Assembly (NCBI GenBank): GCA_945910005.1
Contig: OX246743.1
Coordinates: 47,739,637 to 47,803,636, forward strand
Length of the DNA stretch: 64,000 nucleotides
From: Isoperla grammatica
Lineage: Eukaryota > Arthropoda > Insecta > Plecoptera > Perlodidae
Reading direction: 5' to 3'
Each line of letters begins with the position of its first letter. Position 1 is the first letter of the stretch. The notes below the pieces were generated by a model. It was not told the DNA's origin, did no database searches, and saw nothing but the letters and a program-made list of their open reading frames with translations. The position numbers were made by a program, and so were the translations under genes. Below, one piece after another: positions 40,903 to 51,949 of this stretch.

Positions 40903-41954
40903 GTGAGTAGTCCTATTCGATGTCTATCGCTATGAGTTTAAGGTCAAAGACTTAATAGAAACCTAACTGCTAGGTTGACAACGTATTTGCGTAGGCCCTT
41001 GGCCTAGGTAGGAGGCTGGACCTAGCCTATCAACTAGGACTGGTACTGAAATTTGAAGCACTAGGGCCTAGGCCTACATTTCCTTAATAGTACTACTGGT
41101 CTAGGCCTAGGGCCTAGTAGCTAAGCCTAGGGCCTATAGGTTAGGCTCCTCCAGTATTTATGCTTTTAAGTTAGGCTAGTAAGTAGGCCTAGGCCTAGTA
41201 AAAACTCAGTTTCTCATTTCCCACTATTCTGTCATTGAAAATCCTTTGATAATGATGGGTTAACCCCCAGTTAAATAATTATTAGATAAAAAAAAAAAAG
41301 AGTTTTCCGGTACGGTCAGCATGGTGTTTCATAGGACTGACCAGGTAGCATGGTATATGGCTGGGGTCTGGGATTAAGTTTTGGATTATCGATCGATAAC
41401 AAATATACAAACATGAAGACCTCTTTTACAGATTCCGTCTTATTATGTCACCTAGCTGAGTGCATAACGATAATAACATTCCTTCGACACAGCTGACGGG
41501 ACACTTTATAGAGTTATCACCCGAGGCCCAGTATTTTGGCGATTGAGTTTCAACACTAGGGACAAAGCCCCTAAAAGAATGAAATAATGCATAATGGCCT
41601 GTATCCATGTATCTTAAAATAAAATAGGTATTAGGTTTGTGTGATAATGATGTGAAAATATAATAATCTGTATGGTGATGTAGGCTATAAATGTATGTAG
41701 GCCTACCATGTTTAAATAGCGCTTTGACGCTAAATATAGTCCAATATTATTATTATTCCCGCACGGCAGATCATGCACGGTTACCAATCACAGCGTTTTC
41801 TGTAACAAGAGCAGATCTAAGTTCTGATTGGTTCCCCGGGCATCATCCTGCTTGTATGGCATCATCTTTCTTTACGGTAAGAGACATGAAACCGGCCATT
41901 ACGAAAATGCTTTTTCAGAAAACAAAGTAGGCCTATTCAATAATTATATTATAT

Positions 41955-41993
<39 letters not shown>

Positions 41994-42163
41994 TTTTTTA
42001 TTACCAGAAGAGAACTAAACCTAGATATAATATTTTGTTAGTTGGGTTGTAACCTTAGCTTGCTGACTTTGCCCTAAATGAATTAATTGCTATGAATTTG
42101 AATCTTTCAGAAAGTCGTGGATTGCAACATAGGACAAGCAAACATACAATACACACAATAAGG

Positions 42164-45100
42164 ATGAATTTGAATGATACTGTTTCCATAAATGGTATTT
42201 CTAAGACAACGGAATCAGAAATTAGCATTTTGAGACATGAAATTAATGAGCAACACAAATGTTTAAGTCAATATCAATTGATACTTGGTTGTATAAAGGA
42301 TGTCATACACAAAAAAACCACAATATCAGCTACAACTTCTCGAAAAGTGGAGAAAATCATTTTTACCGAGCAAGCTGCACAATTCTTCCAAAATTGCCCT
42401 ATGGATAGCAATCCTTTAGGACTTTTGAACGGAATTGCATCTAGCAAAGATTTTGAGCTTTTGTATGATGAAACGGCACAGCTGCAGACAGCTGTAGAAG
42501 AAAGCATATCCGAAAAATGTAATGCTATTAAGTCCAACGAGGAGAATTCATCCGCTAAATCAAGATATGGGCTCAATGTTGATAAATCAAATCTTTTGAA
42601 GTTGAATACAGAGCTGGATAAAGCTCTCAACAAATACAATGAATCATTATTAGAAGGCTGCAGACTACTGAAGGAAATCTGTGATTGCGTGGTACCAATG
42701 GCCAAGATAAGTGGAAGTCAAGCCAGCTTTTTACTTGATGAACTGCAATTAACTGAACAAAAAGCCAAGTAAGTATAGCATACTTTTCTCATTCCTACAG
42801 TAGGCCTAAGTAGGTGTTTGTTTCCACCACAGTGAATCGTCTTTATAACAAACGTGTTTTTAAGGTCACAAAAGGTTCTTATGCACATAAAGAAGTATTC
42901 TTTATAAGCAGGCGCGTAGGAACTCTAAATCAAGTGGGGGGGGGGAGAATTGTGAGCGCGAAGCGCGAACAACTCGCGGGGTCTGGGGCGGAGCCCCAGC
43001 CGCCGGAGGCCTTTTCGCCGAAGGCGCAAAATTTTCTTGCTATATTAGTTATTTCTCGATTTTTAGGCTTAAATAAATACGTTTTGAGGGCCATAACCCG
43101 CCCCTTCCCTAATTACGCCACTGAGTTTCAAGCACCCATTAGCTTTTATTTTGTAATGCTACAAAGTGCAAACTAAGACAGAGGAAATGTATTGTGACAA
43201 AAATCTTGGCTTTCTCCGGGGCGTGGGGCCCTCTGTGTTTCAGCAATTATTATTCACTATTTAGTTGGTGAATGTTTACCCGGGTATCCGTGTGGTATTG
43301 TATGTCGGGATGTGCCTAAAACGCTAAATTGGGTGTGTCCCAGGAAAAAGTGGGGGGGGAATCTCCCCCCATTCCCCCCCCCCCCCCTTCCTACTCGCCT
43401 GTTTATAAGAAAATAATAATCTGGCCCCCAAGAGTTTGTTATAAAGTTAAGTTTTATTGTATGAGGTAAGTGAAATTCTTGAGTATTGCTTGTAATGGAA
43501 AAAGAATTAGAGATGTTCAGAAGTTGTAGTACATAGCTTTAGAATCAAGCAAAAATTTACTTAAATCCAAAATCTGGACATATTGGCAAAAGAAAGGCGA
43601 CATTCCTTTTATTGACACAAATTTACTTTCATTCATCTGTTTTGTGACAGCCTAATGCTACGTTTACAGCTACGCGTTGCGAGCGAAGCGAGGGCGCGAG
43701 CTCCAATCAGCGGCCAAGTTTGTAACTTCTTTGCATGAAACTTGGCCGCTGATTGGAGCTCGCGCCCTCGCTTCGCTCGCAACTCGTAGCTGTAAACGTA
43801 GCATAACATAATCTTAATGAAATAAAGAAAGTTTTTTTTTAAATAATTAAATAAATGGGTGTAAATGGGTTGTGGGAAAATCTTCAAATAGGCATAGGCT
43901 AACAATAAAAATAATATTTTAGGCCAAACTAATTTTTTTTTTTTTAGGATGTTTTTGAGTAATTTTCCAAGTACAGATGAGTTTTCACTTTTCAATGACA
44001 CAGCAAAAGGTTTAATTATGTCATCTTATTTTTATGTAATGTTATTTCTCTATACATAGGCCTGTCTACAGTGTTGGGTACCGTAAGTTCCTTAAAAAAT
44101 GGACCTAGGCCTAGTTCCAGTTCCAGTTCCACGCAAGGAAAAAGGAACTCTTTCCAGTTCCAAGTTCCTCTAAAAAAAAGGAACTGGGGCGTTCCTTAGT
44201 TCCTTCCAAAATGGAACTATGTTCCTAAATAGTTCCTTTCTGCAAACAACCATTTTTCTTTGGATATTGCCGAGCGGGATACTATAGCCATTGACTCAAT
44301 GGCCCGGATGAATAAAAGTGAGCATTACCTTATACTCGCGGAAATGTGAGCAAAACCTTCGCTTGGTAAGAATAAAAGTAGGAGCATAAGCTTATGCTCA
44401 AGACTCATCTCGGAATTGGAGCACCTGCTCACATTCTCACCTCATGCTCACGCTTGAGAGTATTTTGTATGAATAAAGTGAAGTGTTTGCTTCTGATGTT
44501 GAGCATCTGCTTCAAAATTACTGGATCTAGTCAGTAGCAGACTCAACAGTGAGGTTGGGTTGAGTTTTGACCGAATATGTGCTTCGTGTATGGTCTGAAA
44601 AGCGACATAATCCTCGTGTGTCTCCTCACAATAGTGATTTTAGACATTTGTTCCTCTGTAATGAAGAAAATTTACTTTGATTGCTAATTATTTTCTTGGT
44701 GAAAGCAATGAAACTACAGGCAGCGCCCTTTCGTCAGAGCACCGAATGAAAACTTTTCTAAGATATGGCGGATCCAGGGTTTCAAAAGTGGATTGGATAA
44801 TGGTTGGGGTGCATCAATCAACTATTTTAAAAACTCTATGGAAAGGTTTGGGAAAAGTTATTGAAAAAGCCCATATTTGGATCAAATTGCCATCTACTAC
44901 TGAAAATGTCATAGACACGAAGCTCAACTCCAATCGCAAAACAAGTACGCATTCCCTATCGCTATAGGTGTTATTGATAGCACGCATGTAAAGATTCTTC
45001 AACCAGCTGGGTATGGAGATAAGTACGAGAATATGAAGGGGTTTGTAAGTCTGAACGTGCAAGCTACTTGCAATGTAAAAGAAAATATTTACTAGTGTTG

Positions 45101-47381
45101 ACGTTAGCTGACCCGGCTCAGTACACGATAGTAGAATATGGAAAAACACCGATATCCAAGTGAAAATGAGCAAGCTGCAAATGCCGTGGTTTTGGGAGAT
45201 GACGATTACGGAATAAAACCATGGCTCATGACGCCCATACTACGCCCAGTTACGGGCCTTGATATCTTTATTAAGACGGGCCCGGGCCGGGCCTGGGCCT
45301 ACATATCACTGAACGAGGAGGGATTTTTCAGGCTCTTTTAATATTTTCATTTTGTAATCAGTAATTGAAATTAAAGAAATGTAATGTTATTTTATCAACA
45401 TTTCCGAAACTTAAAACAAAACCGAACTCCCGGTCACAACATTTTTGTTGTAATTCTTTTCGTTACATACTTTCACTGGCAATAGTTACTAATTTTGCTA
45501 TGATCTAATCTAATTTTTGTTTCCACCCTGTCGTTCGTATTCCTTGCCAAATACTATAAAAATCAACTTGCTGCTTTAACAGTTGAACAGGCTTTTACGG
45601 GCCAATTTACACTACAGGCGGGTCTGGGCCGGGCCCGGGCTCTGACTAGCTTACTCAGTACGGGCCGGTACGAGCCCGGGCCTGAAATACCGGGCCCGGG
45701 CCGGGCTTCTATAGTTAGGCCCGTGTAGACCTCTAAGCTGGACTACCGGCCGGCGAGGGAGGGGGAGGCAAAACGCATGCTTCAAGCTGCGCGCGCGATG
45801 AGAATATCGGAGCATCTGCTCCTTTTATCAGAGCACCTTCTACGGAGTATAAGGTAAAGGTTATTCATACGAAACTGAGCAGATACTTATACTCTTACCT
45901 TATACTTGGAGCAGAAGCTTATACTTCATGCTCACACTCAAGAGCATCTACTCATGTTTTATTCATACGGCCCAATGGTTATTATCCGGGTTTATGCATT
46001 ATATACCAAGAACACTGACTAAAAGTAAGAGGTTATTTTATATTGTCAATTCTTAATGCATTACAATTTACATTAATTATTAATATTTATTATAATTAAT
46101 TTAATTAAAGTTTTTAAATTAAATTCAATGCCAAGGGTACGCAAATAACGCCTAAAATATGGTTGAGATTTGTAGGAATCAATTAATGCATGTGTTTCTT
46201 TAGATTGGCTGGCGATGACCTCGAAGCACCGATTACTTTATTAACTGGTAAACAAAGCAAGCATTTTGCCGAAAAGTTTTCTTCGTCGCCGAAATATCAC
46301 TTTCGCCCGGAAAAAAATGGCCTGTATTTTTTAAAGGGCAGTATGTTATTGCCACGAACACCAGACATTATAACAAAACGATCGAAGGAGACAGCAATGT
46401 TGTCACATGCACTTGTCGCAAAGAATTGAATAGATCAGTGAATATTGAGATAGCTCCTTGCCCCTAAATAACTTCTCCCCCACCCCACTCGGACCACATC
46501 TTTCATCATCAAAGCCTTCCCGTTTCCAATGAATTCGAAGTGATGGGTTGACAAGTGATATATTTCATGTTTTGTTTGATTTCGCAATGACAGTCTGAGT
46601 TGCTCTCACACCTGTGTATAGGAGGGGTTGGACGGTTGGTCAGTTATAAGTGACATGACACGCTTATTCTGCACGAGCGATTTGGGATTAGTCATCGGTT
46701 TCGGGTCTTCGACTTGTGCCGGTGTGGGACTATTGGAGACCCCACGCGGGGGAGGCGTGCAGGTGGAGGGTTGGGATGGGTAGACAAGAATGAAATATTA
46801 CAAAAAAAAGTTGTTTTAGATTTCTCGTTTCTGTCATCTTGTAAGTAAACTATGTTTTGGCGCTTTGGTCCTTCAAGCTTACACAGTCAAGTAAAAATAA
46901 AAGGAACTTATGAAAATAAGTTACAGTTCCTGGAAAATTGGAACTATGGCGTTCCACAGTTCCTGGTTGGAAAAAAGGAACTATACCGTTCCTTGGTTCC
47001 TTAAAAAGGAACTAGTTCCAAGGAACGGAACTAAAAAAATCCGTTCCTACCCAACATTGCCTGTCTATTGGTAGGCCTATTGTTTTCAATCTTCCCCCAA
47101 CGTTATCCTAATGACTCTAAATAATTTGTAGGTACATGCAGTTCCAAATTACCAGCAGAATGTATTCAGAAGGCAAACATATGGTGGCATCCATTGACCA
47201 AATTGATACTTCTTTAAAACTTGAGATGGAGTCGGTCTCACTCGAAATAAAAAAACTCAGAGCTCTTAAGGGAAAGTATGACCAGATGAGTGAAATGGAG
47301 GAGTACTGTAAGATTGTGAAGGAATACAAGGATACTAAGAAATGCATCCAAGATAAGACATGGCTTCTTAAACAATGTTAA
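42164..47381 (+). CDS. Coiled-coil protein resembling augmin subunit HAUS4
   Basis: Two coding exons, 42164-42768 and 47132-47381, join in phase (AA|G, Lys) to 284 aa. An untranslated first exon probably ends near 40902, and the acceptor before the coding part is at about 42110 (TCTTTCAG). The protein is hydrophilic and largely helical with heptad-like leucines. The C-terminus (DQMSEMEEYCKIVKEYKDTK...KTWLLKQC) and the spacing of the preceding helices resemble, as I recall it, the end of HAUS4 (about 363 aa in human), a subunit of the augmin complex that recruits gamma-tubulin to spindle microtubules. The N-terminal part of HAUS4 is not evident, so an upstream coding exon may be missed or the protein is shorter. 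It could be another coiled-coil protein. The intron at 42769-47131 is filled by at least four transposons. Confidence 0.6.
42909..43401. mobile_element. Non-autonomous hAT-type element, 493 bp
   Basis: The terminal repeats are CAGGCGCGTAGGAA and, complemented, CAGGCGAGTAGGAA (13 of 14 match). The flanks carry an identical 8-bp duplication, TTTATAAG (42901-42908 and 43402-43409). The interior has a chain of small palindromes at 42950-43035 (GAGCGCGAAGCGCGAA, GGGGCGGAGCCCC, GCCGCCGGAGGC, TTCGCCGAAGGCGCAAAA). No transposase. It lies in the intron of the HAUS4-like gene. Confidence 0.88.
43656..43803. mobile_element. Near-perfect 148-bp palindromic MITE, TAA duplication
   Basis: Left arm TGCTACGTTTACAGCTACG and onwards for about 65 bases is repeated in reverse complement on the right, separated by only some 18 bases. 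TAA is present at 43653-43655 and 43804-43806. The arms carry the CpG-rich GAGCGAAGCGAGGGCGCGAG. It can form a long hairpin. It looks like a Harbinger-type MITE. Confidence 0.88.
44677..45240 (+). pseudogene. Broken PIF/Harbinger transposase
   Basis: Fragments in different frames match the family in order. They are a helical segment with WKGLGKVIEKAHIWIKLP, then AIGVIDSTHVKILQPAGYG and KGFVSLNVQATCN around the first catalytic Asp, then VVLGDDDYGIKPWLMTPILR around the second. A frame change near 44945 and a stop near 45090 break it, so it is a relic. Confidence 0.8.
45250..45735. mobile_element. Possible third-level insertion rich in GGGCCCGGGC
   Basis: Starting at ACGGGCCTTGATATC and ending near TATAGTTAGGCCCGTGT (complement ACACGGGCCTAACTATA), this segment has GC-rich CGGGCCCGGGCCGGGCC blocks at both ends around an AT-rich middle. 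The composition differs sharply from the surrounding Harbinger copy. A clear target duplication was not found. Confidence 0.45.
46206..46427 (+). pseudogene. Orphan reading frame inside the hAT element
   Basis: A frame of about 74 codons follows a good acceptor (TTCTTTAG) and ends at TGA. It is rich in Lys, Ser and Phe. I do not recognise it as hAT transposase. It may be a leftover coding exon of the element or a captured host exon. Confidence 0.35.
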
Positions 47382-49818
47382 TGAGGCGGTGTGAAATACA
47401 GTGTAAAAGAATGCAATGTAAGTCGAAATGATATAGTTGAGTAGGGTCACAGGATTTAAATATAAACCTGGGAGCCACTAAGTAATATACCCGTAACTAG
47501 TTTTGAGGTGTGGTCACTGATCAGGCGATCGTGGCCCTCGAAAAACTCACAATTATAGACACAAGCATTTCGTAGGTACATAAAATTTTCCATTTGACGC
47601 AAGTTGTCTATTCCATATGTATATTTCGCACATTACTCAAAAGTATTCTTAAGTTGTTCAGACATTATGTCTTTGGTATGTTTGCGGTGTACCTTTACCT
47701 ACAAGTATATGCAGTATGCCATATGATAGAATTATGCATAAGGGTATGGCTGAGCAAGCATGTAGGCTACATTGTAACTCCAAGTTAAAAACAATAAATT
47801 GTCTTTCGTCCAAAAACTGCTCGCCCAAATTTAATCGCCCATGCAACAATATGTTCGCCCCGGGTGACCGGACTGTTCGATTTGAGCCCCGATTGTATCG
47901 TACACATCAGTGACTGCTGGAATGTCTGGTGAGGGAACTGCGGAAATGTCTTCAAAATACAATTACCGAGTACCAATCTATTTTCATGGCATTATAACTA
48001 CACAGTACTTATGCATTCTAATAGAAGTCATTTTTTACAGAACAGCTGATGAAAAAATTACATTTTTGGCATGAGTGAAAAATATGAATGTGACTGCAAA
48101 TTGACATGCAAAACTGTCTGGGTAGGGCACGGTAATAAAACTATGGAACCTTACATCTGAATTCTGAATCTAGGTATTTTGTACTATACACTTTTATTGC
48201 AATAATTATTCATACCATTAAGGGTATAATGTAGGTACAGCTTCTGAAAGTGGACCTGTTTAGGTACCAATACAAAAATGTTTTGCATAATCGTAGATAT
48301 AACGTTTAAATTTAGTATTTCTATTTTTATTAAAGAGTGTGCGCGTGCCATATCACATTAAACATCAAACATTTGGTCTACATCTGCACAATACCAACCT
48401 TTATTTAAATGGCACCTTTGTATCTACCATAGCAATGAGGTACATAACAATAAATTGTTGCTCTCTCATGCTTTCTTGTAGGTAATCCAGACAGATATAC
48501 AATTCAAGTAAATACTAAATGGTAATTTACTGGTATATGTTACTATTTAGTATTTGGTATGCTAATACCAGTACAGTAGGTTTATCCTTGTTTTACATTA
48601 CTAGCACAAATATTACTAAGAACAAATGAACCATTAAAAAATCCCCACCATTCCAGCAGCTAACAAAAATATTTGAACATTTGATATTTCATTCCAACTT
48701 AAAGTGGCAGTTTTATTTTGTGTGAAGGCCTACATGTTATTACAATACAACAAGTAGGAACAGATGTATAAATGCAATCATAAGCACTGTGGCAGTGTTG
48801 TACACCCAATTGGCAGTTTCTTTTGAAATTTTAGCAAAATGTTTTGTATGTATGCAATACAGTAATAACACATTTTGCTTGTCTATATAATAGAGATTTA
48901 AAAGTAAGGTGTTGGTAACTAATTGTATTGCTCCAGTGGGATTATTTATCTGACATAAATTGCCATATAATATACTAAAGTCTCCAACTACTGCATACTC
49001 TTATCAAGTATTCTAAAATCAGTGGTTCCCAACCTCGACCGTTCCATGAGCCACATAGTGCCTTGAAATAATTTGGTAACTGAAAGTTTACTTAATACTG
49101 TAGTATTTAAATTTATTTTATGAAATGGTATGTAGAGAATTGGCTTTAGAGAAATAATAAAAGAATATGATACTATAGCCTACTCCGGCTAACAAATTGT
49201 TAACTATATTGTATTTACAGAACACCTTTCATGATTTCAAGACACATTTTTAAATCTCACTATGAGTTTTTGAAACTCTGGATTTTTGAAAATCGGTAAT
49301 GATTGTGAGTTGAAAACCACTACTCTAAAGAAGCATTCAACATGTAAAACTAGACAAGCAACTGCAAAGCTTCCCTTTACCCATGACACAACACATAACG
49401 CGTTGCATAAACAATACCACAAATGCATGACAATTTTTAATGCAGATTTACTAACCTTAATTTAACCTAAGTTTAAAATCGAGTAACCCACAATGGTCTT
49501 AATTTCTTAAACAACTTCAACAACATGTAAATCACAAGTTCTAAACCTAAGAGTACTAATGTAGACAAATCAAGTCAAAAGCAGTGCAATTCGTAGCCTG
49601 AAAATTAGATACTATGTGAAAACTAGCAGAAAATGTACATTGCAATTATAAAAAGAGATTAAGATATATCTTAAAATCTCATCCTGAGTATAGTTGGGTA
49701 AATTTGAGAAACAATAAACTTGCAAGAAAGGTATGTGCGATAATATGAGTTTCCAGAGGTACCGATACGCCGAAATCAGAAAGTTTGAAATAGTCGTGAA
49801 GGTGAATGTTTTATTTTA
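47382..49818. other. Intergenic, no gene recognised
   Basis: AT-rich sequence after the HAUS4-like stop codon. A possible polyadenylation signal AATAAA lies at 47793-47798. Nothing else with support was seen. Confidence 0.5.
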
Positions 49819-50910
49819 CGGAGTGGATAATCGTACGGTCAGCCGTACAAATAATGTTGCACTAGTCGTACGGTCAGGGCCGCCATCTTTAATTTCGCGA
49901 ATTAAGCGCTAAACGGCGAGCGTCGGTATCACTGCGACAACAGCTGTGCAGCCACGCCGCGTCGCGCCATTCGACGACTACTTTCCAGAGAGGTAGGATC
50001 ATGGCGTTGCAAGAAGGCGATCGTTTTAGCAATCCGAGTGAATTTTTTGAGCAACTAGCCAAATCCAGGGGTGTATTTTTAGTTTGAATGGTTGGGTTAA
50101 GTATTCAAATTAAAAATACACTCCTTGACCAAATTGATGACAATTTCCATATTTGAGCCATCTATAGGCATTGGGTTTGAAATTCAAACCCAATGCTATA
50201 TAGGTCTAAACTCAATTCCCTTTGCGGTATTTCTTGCAAACAGCTGATCGGCATTTGTAAAATACGTCGTCTTGACATGTAAATCACGTTAAATATGGCA
50301 ATATGGCGTACGTAAGTATATGAAAACACCCTAAAACCAGTTCGACTGTCATATGAATCCTTGGATAAATTCGTGGCTTTTAGTTCAAGACGTTCAAAAG
50401 GTTGAAGGTTTTTATTGATATTGATATTTAACAAATACATGTTACAGCGTGGATACCAGCCCCCAAAGAGCCTAAGCTCGCTATAAGGGGCTTTTACATT
50501 ACAGGTTAGGGGGAGTGTTTACCTTGAACCACTAGCAGCCGATCAGCTTGGGCATTGGGTTTGCAAACCCAATGGCTCGGGCTCACGTCCTTGAAGAAAA
50601 GATGGCCTCTAATTATTACGATGGTGACAGCTTAGAATATCCAACCTTCTTGACAATGATCACGTACATCGTTTACATCAGTGACTTTATGAATATCTCT
50701 CTGTATACACTATTTTAATCATTCATGACCGTACGAATAATCTGGTAGGCCCTAGTCCCTACTATATTATTACGCCTGGCCGTACAGTTTTCAGTGACCG
50801 TACGATTAATTTTACACTATTGTTACGGCGCGCCTCCATCCAATCAAATCATTGACCGTACGAATAATTTTGCACTATTATTACGGCTGACCGTACGAAT
50901 ATCCACAGCC
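49819..50910. mobile_element. 1092-bp inverted-repeat transposon with 9-bp duplication
   Basis: The ends read GTGGATAATCGTACGGTCAG and, complemented, GTGGATATTCGTACGGTCAG, flanked by TTTATTTTA on both sides (49810-49818, 50911-50919). Further copies of CGTACGGTCA and of TAATTTTGCACTA occur subterminally on both sides. The interior has a CpG-rich part (49870-50060) and two small palindromes, AGCATTGGGTTTGAA...TTCAAACCCAATGCT (about 50168) and CATTGGGTTTGCAAACCCAATG (about 50553). A 9-bp duplication suggests Merlin or Mutator-like families; the assignment is uncertain. Confidence 0.82.
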
Positions 50911-51949
50911 TTTATTTTAATTTTGAGTACGGTACCTAGCTTTATTGTCATTCAGTGAGGGGAGATGAGAAAGAAATGTTTTGCTTTTCAAACTCTTTCG
51001 TTCGTTGGGTATATATCTGCGATGTAATAAGACATAGTTGTCAAGTACGTTGTTAAACACCAAAAAATCACTATATGCATGTAATATCTACATAAATTTC
51101 CAGGAAATTAGGCTAGGTAATGTTTTCTTCAAAATACAGTTCATGTACTTCTTCAGTTCCAATCCCCAATTGGCTTGGTATGCACATAGTACAATATGAA
51201 GGGCCTAGTTTAAATACAAAAATGTACTGACAGTGACAGTTCTTTTGTTGCAATTAAGTACGGTGTACATACTACGTAGCTACATCATTCAAGTAGCTGG
51301 CTAAATTTCAACTAATGCTTCAGTCCTGTTTTTTTTTGTATTTTTTCATTATTTTAAATTGTAAGTAGTACCGGTAGTATTACAGTAGTAATATAATATC
51401 AAATATACAATTGAAATTTAAGTGAAATTGGATACATTGTAAGGAACACTTTTGAGGTAAGATCAAATGCAAAAGTAGAAAAAACTAGATTGTACAAACG
51501 TTAGGAAATTGCCTAGCAGTTAGGCTACATGTTAGGACCACACTTTTCAGTCTACTGTTTAATCTTTAAATATAGACAGACATCTTGCCAAGCATACGAA
51601 ATTTAGTGAAGCATATGTCTAAAATATGGACATTAAAATTAAAACTCATCTCTTAAGCATATTCATGTTGTTCCTGAATTGCCCAGATCAAGATGGCCAT
51701 TACATGAAAATTGAAAACTAACATCAATCTCAAAAGTAGACTGATTAGTGTGAACTGCTCAGCTGCACTAGGAGGTGACTGAAATGTTTTACACTTGGAC
51801 CGAGGTTGATCCTCGTGGTGGGGTCGACTCATTAGGAAAAGTGATGAAGCACTTGGGAACATTTGTGTTCAATTTTACAACACAAGTAAACAAGTACAAG
51901 TTAACACTAACAGTGATGTCTTGATAATATTGAATGTTAAGTTCACTTT
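50911..51949. other. 3' flank of PDCL, no gene
   Basis: AT-rich sequence that should contain the 3' untranslated region of the minus-strand PDCL gene next to 51950. No exon or repeat was identified. Confidence 0.5.

Larger units (their letters stand above)
44301..45973 (+). mobile_element. PIF/Harbinger transposon copy nested in the hAT element
   Basis: The ends are GGCCCGGATGAATAAAA and, complemented, GGGCCGTATGAATAAAA. AAT lies on both sides and may be the target duplication. Both subterminal regions repeat GTGAGCAT/GAGCAT motifs. Fragments of a Harbinger transposase are recognisable inside (44677-45240). Confidence 0.8.
44069..47059. mobile_element. hAT-superfamily element, 2991 bp, with nested insertions
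   Basis: The left end is CAGTGTTGGGTACCGTAAGT and the right end, complemented, is CAATGTTGGGTAGGAACGG. Both are typical hAT termini (CAGTGTTGGGTA). The 8-bp flank CCTGTCTA is perfect on both sides (44061-44068, 47060-47067). Subterminal regions on both sides are full of GGAAC/GTTCC repeats (44090-44235 and 46905-47045). A PIF/Harbinger copy occupies 44301-45973. No clear hAT transposase remains; the only frame outside the nested copy is 46206-46427. Confidence 0.92.

Noticed and set aside
42274..42705. 143-codon minus-strand frame opposite the HAUS4-like exon
   Set aside because: It is an antisense shadow; the plus-strand frame has correct splice sites and a longer continuous product.
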